From contig OY723269.1 in assembly GCA_963210315.1 (NCBI GenBank), positions 2,046,001-2,110,000 of the forward strand: a stretch of DNA of 64,000 nt, written 5' to 3'. The notes under the pieces are model-generated. The model was not told where the DNA came from. It made no database searches and saw nothing but the letters and a program-made list of their open reading frames with translations. A program made the position numbers and the translations under genes. Below are positions 59,101 through 64,000 of the stretch, piece by piece; the stretch's first letter is position 1; each line of letters starts with the position of its first letter. Origin of the DNA: Rhynchopus euleeides. Lineage: Eukaryota; Euglenozoa; Diplonemea; Diplonemida; Diplonemidae.

Positions 59101-61371
59101 GAACCTATGTTAGAGGTTGCCCCATGCCTTGGAACCTATCTGCGAGGTTGCCCCATGCCTGGGAACCTATGTGAGAGGTTGCCCCATGCCTTGGAACCTA
59201 TCTGCGAGGTTGCCCCATGCCTGGGAACCTATGTTAGAGGTTGCCCCATGCCTTGGAACCTATCTGCGAGGTTGCCCCATGCCTGGGAACCTATGTTAGA
59301 GGTTGCCCCATGCCTTGGAACCTATCTGCGAGGTTGCCCCATGCCTTGGAACCTATGTGAGAGGTTGCCCCATGCCTTGGAACCTATCTGCGAGGTTGCC
59401 CCATGCCTGGGAACCTATGTGAGAGGTTGCCCCATGCCTTGGAACCTATGTGAGAGGTTGCCCCATGCCTTGGAACCTATCTGCGAGGTTGCCCCATGCC
59501 TGGGAACCTATGTGAGAGGTTGCCCCATGCCTTGGAACCTATCTGCGAGGTTGCCCCATGCCTGGGAACCTATGTTAGAGGTTGCCCTATGCCTTGGAAC
59601 CTATCTGCGAGGTTGCCCCATGCCTGGGAACCTATGTTAGAGGTTGCCCCATGCCTTGGAACCTATCTGCGAGGTTGCCCCATGCCTGGGAACCTATCTG
59701 CGAGGTTGCCCCATGCCTGGGAACCTATCTGCGAGGTTGCCCCATGCCTTGGAACCTATCTGCGAGGTTGCCCCATGCCTTGGAACCTCTCTGCGAGGTT
59801 GCCCCATGCCTGGGAACCTATGTTAGAGGTTGCCCCATGCCTTGGAACCTATCTGCGAGGTTGCCCCATGCCTGGGAACCTATGTTAGAGGTTGCCCCAT
59901 GCCTTGGAACCTATCTGCGAGGTTGCCCCATGCCTTGGAACCTATCTGCGAGGTTGCCCCATGCCTTGGAACCTATCTGCGAGGTTGCCCCATGCCTTGG
60001 AACCTATCTGCGAGGTTGCCCCATGCCTGGGAACCTATGTTAGAGGTTGCCCCATGCCTTGGAACCTATCTGCGAGGTTGCCCCATGCCTGGGAACCTAT
60101 CTGCGAGGTTGCCCCATGCCTTGGAACCTATCTGCGAGGTTGCCCCATGCCTGGGAACCTATGTTAGAGGTTGCCCCATGCCTTGGAACCTATCTGCGAG
60201 GTTGCCCCATGCCTTGGAACCTATGTGAGAGGTTGCCCCATGCCTTGGAACCTATCTGCGAGGTTGCCCCATGCCTGGGAACCTATGTGAGAGGTTGCCC
60301 CATGCCTTGGAACCTATGTGAGAGGTTGCCCCATGCCTTGGAACCTATCTGCGAGGTTGCCCCATGCCTGGGAACCTATGTGAGAGGTTGCCCCATGCCT
60401 TGGAACCTATCTGCGAGGTTGCCCCATGCCTGGGAACCTATGTTAGAGGTTGCCCTATGCCTTGGAACCTATCTGCGAGGTTGCCCCATGCCTGGGAACC
60501 TATGTTAGAGGTTGCCCCATGCCTTGGAACCTATCTGCGAGGTTGCCCCATGCCTGGGAACCTATCTGCGAGGTTGCCCCATGCCTGGGAACCTATCTGC
60601 GAGGTTGCCCCATGCCTTGGAACCTATCTGCGAGGTTGCCCCATGCCTTGGAACCTCTCTGCGAGGTTGCCCCATGCCTGGGAACCTATCTGCGAGGTTG
60701 CCCCATGCCTTGGAACCTATCTGCGAGGTTGCCCCATGCCTGGGAACCTATGTTAGAGGTTGCCCCATGCCTTGGAACCTATCTGCGAGGTTGCCCCATG
60801 CCTTGGAACCTATCTGCGAGGTTGCCCCATGCCTTGGAACCTATCTGCGAGGTTGCCCCATGCCTTGGAACCTATCTGCGAGGTTGCCCCATGCCTGGGA
60901 ACCTATGTTAGAGGTTGCCCCATGCCTTGGAACCTATCTGCGAGGTTGCCCCATGCCTGGGAACCTATCTGCGAGGTTGCCCCATGCCTTGGAACCTATC
61001 TGCGAGGTTGCCCCATGCCTGGGAACCTATGTTAGAGGTTGCCCCATGCCTTGGAACCTATCTGCGAGGTTGCCCCATGCCTGGGAACCTATGTTAGAGG
61101 TTGCCCCATGCCTGGGAACCTATCTGCGAGGTTGCCCCATGCCTTGGAACCTATCTGCGAGGTTGCCCCATGCCTTGGAACCTATCTGCGAGGTTGCCCC
61201 ATGCCTTGGAACCTATCTGCGAGGTTGCCCCATGCCTTGGAACCTATCTGCGAGGTTGCCCCATGCCTTGGAACCTATCTGCGAGGTTGCCCCATGCCTG
61301 GGAACCTATGTTAGAGGTTGCCCCATGCCTTGGAACCTATCTGCGAGGTTGCCCCATGCCTGGGAACCTAT
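56108..61371 (+). repeat. 31-bp satellite, about 170 copies, with higher-order period
   Basis: The monomer starts GGTTGCCCCATGCC and continues with TTGG or TGGG, AACCTAT, and one of CTGCGA, GTTAGA or GTGAGA. Variant order recurs with a shift of 2108 bp (68 monomers) between about 56340-58120 and 58450-60230, and with a shift of 868 bp (28 monomers) near the end. Because 31 is not a multiple of three, open frames are by-products: the GTTAGA variant supplies a stop in one register. Confidence 0.97.
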
Positions 61372-61376
61372 AAAAG

Positions 61377-61685
61377 AAGCGCACCTCCGAAGCCCCGCCC
61401 CCTGCGAAGGAGAAGAAGACCTCTGCGCAGCCGCAGAAGCAGGCGCCCCCTACGAAGGAGAAGAAGACCCCTGCGCAGCCGCAGAAGCAGGCGCCCCCTA
61501 CGAAGGAGAAGAAGACCCCTGCGCAGCCGCAGAAGAAGCGGCCTTCAGAGAGCTCGCCTGCTAGCGGGACGGCCCCCCCAAACAAGAAACCCAGGGGGGG
61601 GTCTGCTACCCCCAAGCAAAAGGCCGCTCCGAAGAAGGGTGGGGCGAAGAAGCCCGGCGGGAAGGCTGCGAAGAAGGGCAGGTAA
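61377..61685 (+). CDS. Terminal exon of a basic Lys/Pro/Ala-rich protein
   Basis: In the frame that begins AAGCGCACC after TATAAAAG, about 102 residues are protein-like. Three tandem 16-residue units (KEKKTPAQPQKQAPPT) are followed by KKRPSESSPASG and a tail rich in APKKGGAKKPGGKAAKKG, then a TAA. This is the composition of a linker-histone or nucleolar-type tail. There is an in-frame TAA just upstream and no ATG, so it must be joined to an earlier exon that I cannot find. The AG before it lies directly at the edge of the satellite. Frames one and two there read as Glu/Ala or Arg runs and are shadows. Confidence 0.5.
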   Translation, partial: KRTSEAPPPAKEKKTSAQPQKQAPPTKEKKTPAQPQKQAPPTKEKKTPAQPQKKRPSESSPASGTAPPNKKPRGGSATPKQKAAPKKGGAKKPGGKAAKKGR

Positions 61686-62623
61686 TTGCCAGGCAGGGTC
61701 GAAGAGATGACGCCCTGCCTCGTTTTGTTATGATCTATGGTTTGCTTCGTTTCGTTATCTGTGATTTTGGGCTTGCAGAACTCAGTGCAGTTGACAGCTC
61801 TGATGAGCTGTGGCTACACTATTCCAGCAGGTATTTGTTTCGCATTCGTTTCGTCTGTCGAAGATCCATCGGCAGAAACTTTTCCGGGCCCGGGCTTTCC
61901 TTTTCGACCCCCCCCCCCCCCCGCCATATCAGGCGAGTGTCAGACATCCTTCCCAGTAAGTGGAAGATCCCGCGCTCTTCAACGCGCGGCCGAGGTATCA
62001 TCCTTCCGAGATTCTTTCGGTGGAGCCTCCGACCTTCAGTGTCCTTCCCACGTGCCTTTCTCTTTTTTAACCAAAGAAAGGAGCAGATCACGTCCATGTG
62101 GTGTGACTTACTTAGCGACTTGGATATCGTATCAGTTCTCGTGCGGTCGTCTCTCGTGGACTGTTTGTTGTTCCGTCAGCGGCATTCTGCCGGTGTGCCG
62201 TACCGTGTCGCAGATCAGACCGGACTGACAGGAGGCCCCCCCCCCCCCCCCCCCTACTCCCACTGGCCGTTGCGGATGCTTGCTGCAGCAAGCTTGGGGT
62301 TTGTCCAGCGGATGCTTTTTCATCACATGTCATTCACATATCATCGGGTTCTTCGGGTGTCCCATTCAAAAAAACACCCGAAAAATATCACAACTTTGCT
62401 AAACTGGACCCAACTCCCCATACTCTTTTTTTCGCCTTTTTTCATCGAAATTCAGCGTTTTTCCCCGATTTTTTTAAATTTTTTTGACAAAATTGGATAT
62501 AATCGACACCCCCCTATATGACCAAAAAAAAGGGGTCCGAAAAACGTGCCGGTCATATATGACCGGAGGGGGGGTCGGTCATATATGACCGTTCATATCT
62601 GACTGGTGGGTCCTGGGCAGGTG
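61686..62623. other. No gene recognised; C-runs and palindromes
   Basis: C-runs at about 61903-61922 and 62234-62252. GGTCATATATGACC is present twice at 62560-62592. CGACACCCCCCTATATGACC at about 62502 is nearly the inverse of 55717-55737. Confidence 0.5.
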
Positions 62624-62676
62624 GGCCAGTCAGGTTTGTGGTGGGGGCGAAGCCCCCACTACAAACCTGACTGGCC
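62624..62676. repeat. 25-bp hairpin with GAA loop
   Basis: Arms 62624-62648 and 62652-62676 are complementary except at one position, around GAA. The centre reads GGGGGCGAAGCCCCC. Confidence 0.9.
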
Positions 62677-62908
62677 ACTGAAACAATACAGAGCTTTTGT
62701 GATACTTCAGGTGTCCTCGCGTAGCAGCTGCAGGAAAATATCGGAGATTACTGGACATCCACTGCAGCTGGCACCAGGCCTGGCATGCTCACAACCCATG
62801 TCGGAGGAACATCCCTCTTGTGGGAAGAGCTGCGACTTCAAGATGCAGGTGAACCCACAAAGCGAATCTCAAAAGGAGGCGGGCAATGATGGGATGTGCA
62901 AGGAACAA

Positions 62909-62961
62909 ATGTTCACTACCGTGGCCTCCGGCGGCTAGGGGGCTCCGCCCCCCAGACCCCC
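62909..62961 (+). repeat. 54-bp hairpin repeat, copy 1 of the 63 kb cluster
   Basis: ATGTTCACTACCGTGGCCTC then a C/G hairpin with TCC loop; the stem has one mismatch (CTAGGGGGC). Confidence 0.85.
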
Positions 62962-63043
62962 TCCTGTGGAATCTAGATTCGAAAGCCGCCCAGGAAGATG
63001 GAAGCAGCCTATCTCGCCCAAAATCTGTCGCCCTGCAGAACGA

Positions 63044-63099
63044 ATGCTCACTACCGTGGCCTCCGGCGGCTGGGGGGCTCCGCCCCCCAGACCCCCCCT
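63044..63099 (+). repeat. 54-bp hairpin repeat, copy 2
   Basis: Perfect 9-bp stem CTGGGGGGC with TCC loop (GGA on the minus strand). Confidence 0.88.
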
Positions 63100-63155
63100 G
63101 TCGCGTGTGCCTGTCTCGCAAGTCCTTCTTGCGAGACTGGCCATCTCCCGCGTAG

Positions 63156-63182
63156 TCTCGGGCGCGCGAAGCGCGCCCGAGA
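63156..63182. repeat. 12-bp hairpin with GAA loop
   Basis: TCTCGGGCGCGC, GAA, exact complement; followed by AAAAATTTTCA. Confidence 0.88.
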
Positions 63183-63439
63183 AAAATTTTCACTGAACGG
63201 GAAGGGGAAAAAAATCCGAAAATCCCAAAAACAAAAATGACCGGCCCATCGGCCTTAGCGGGAACACTGCTCCTCCGGGGAAAAAATATTTGGGACCTGG
63301 CTGCGGAGGAGCCCTTTACAGCAGTCATGAAACCGTTTACCGCACGTATATTGCTCTCATGACGAAAGAGCAACACCAACCGCATGTGACTCTCCACTTT
63401 GCTTCGACTGTGGAGCGTACTCGGGGACCAGGCTAACAC

Positions 63440-63493
63440 ATGTTCACTACCGTGGCCTCCGGCGGCTGGGGGGCTCTGCCCCCCAGACCCCCC
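63440..63493 (+). repeat. 54-bp hairpin repeat, copy 3
   Basis: As copy 2 but with the loop TCT. Confidence 0.85.
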
Positions 63494-63684
63494 TGTGACA
63501 TGCATCCCATAGCCAAGTCCTTGTATGCGATCATGACACCTCGGGAAAGAGGTGTCATCTAGGAACGGAACGCTTCGGCATCCTCCTTCTGGCCAACTCA
63601 GACGGAAGCTGTTGCGTCGCATTGCATGCGTGTCGCGTCGCATGTGTGTGACTGTCGTTCGCACCCGGCCGCTCAGGATCGTGG

Positions 63685-63709
63685 TCTCGCGCGCCGAAGG
63701 CGCGCGAGA
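63685..63709. repeat. 11-bp hairpin with GAA loop
   Basis: TCTCGCGCGCC, GAA, exact complement; again followed by AAAATTTTCAG. Confidence 0.88.
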
Positions 63710-63926
63710 AAAATTTTCAGGGTGGAAAAAAAATTTTTAAGCACACTCGTGTGAGCGGAAAGCGCCCCACCACAGCTGCAACCAAACGTGCTCTATACAC
63801 TAACCCCACCCTTCATCAGGCTCAGGGTGTGATCAGTTCAGGGTTTTGTGTGTAGAAGCGTCAACGCATCAAACTATCAAGCAGGCGAGAGAATCAAGAG
63901 GGGAGCAAGAGTGACAGAAGCGGACA

Positions 63927-64000
63927 GAGTCCGCCGAGCTGCGTGTATAGGAGAGGAACAGAACGGGCTGAGGGAGTACGCCGAGCTGCGTGTATAGGAG
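63927..64000 (+). repeat. Start of a 47-bp tandem repeat at window edge
   Basis: Two copies of GAGT(C/A)CGCCGAGCTGCG plus TGTATAGGAG at 63927-63953 and 63974-64000; it may continue beyond the window. Confidence 0.7.

Noticed and set aside
56148-61314. Many plus-strand frames of 60-350 codons with repeating Pro-His-Ala-Leu-Glu text
   Set aside because: They are translations of the 31-bp satellite in three rotating frames; stops depend on one monomer variant.
56108-61371. CRISPR-like look of regular 31-bp repeats
   Set aside because: There are no unique spacers; monomers are head to tail, and the context is eukaryotic.
61318-61710. Arg-rich frame (RRRRRPLRSRR) over the basic exon
   Set aside because: It is the out-of-frame reading of the 48-bp repeat; the Lys/Pro/Ala frame ends in a natural tail and stop.
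62606-63664. Short ORFs on both strands in the hairpin cluster
   Set aside because: They cross several hairpin repeats and contain no domain.
1-64000. tRNA, rRNA or other structured RNA genes
   Set aside because: I saw no cloverleaf with a GGTTC-A/G-A-x-x-C arm in the right place and no rRNA signature; a few GGTTCAAAT-like strings lack partners.

Overview
This window reads as nuclear DNA of a G+C-rich microbial eukaryote with small, short-intron genes and very heavy repeat content. The evidence is GT-AG introns, a TFIIH subunit (MAT1) homologue, a secreted lipocalin, APE-type non-LTR retrotransposons, cut-and-paste elements with TA target duplications, and a 5.3 kb satellite. An alga or alveolate-like protist would fit, but that placement is inference. 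There is a 200-base gap (N) at 51462-51661.

Layout. 0-4.4 kb holds two diverged DUF4116-repeat genes around a lipocalin gene. 4.4-9.3 kb has no convincing intact gene: a minisatellite, hairpins, dispersed repeats and a reverse-transcriptase 3' remnant. 10.06-16.89 kb is bounded by near-identical 249-bp inverted repeats. It contains a 5'-truncated but open reverse transcriptase and a Pro/Ser-rich ORF. 17.3-45.4 kb is a direct array of four close paralogues (A-D), each with a ubiquitin-like N-terminus and 25-residue DUF4116 repeats. They share a 5' leader and kilobases of 3' flank. Paralogue C is split by retroelement sequence at one repeated 18-bp site, and the unit after D is split by a 3.37 kb TA-flanked element. 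Smaller insertions can be recognised by comparing the duplicated flanks. 46.0-51.0 kb encodes a very large Ser/Gly/Glu-rich membrane protein with at least one intron. 52.5-53.4 kb is a MAT1 homologue without a visible RING exon. 53.7-55.1 kb is a long-TIR element. 56.1-61.4 kb is a 31-bp satellite with a 2108-bp higher-order period, followed by a basic K/P/A-rich terminal exon. 62.6-63.7 kb is a cluster of hairpins with three-base loops.

How it fits together. The dominant theme is an expanding DUF4116 family. In the young A-D copies the repeat framework is almost fixed at DNA level, and change is concentrated at three places per repeat. This looks like a modular recognition solenoid attached to a ubiquitin-like domain (inference). 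Mobile elements use the array as a target. The full-length retroelement carries an overlapping third ORF made of three Cys/His repeats that I do not recognise.
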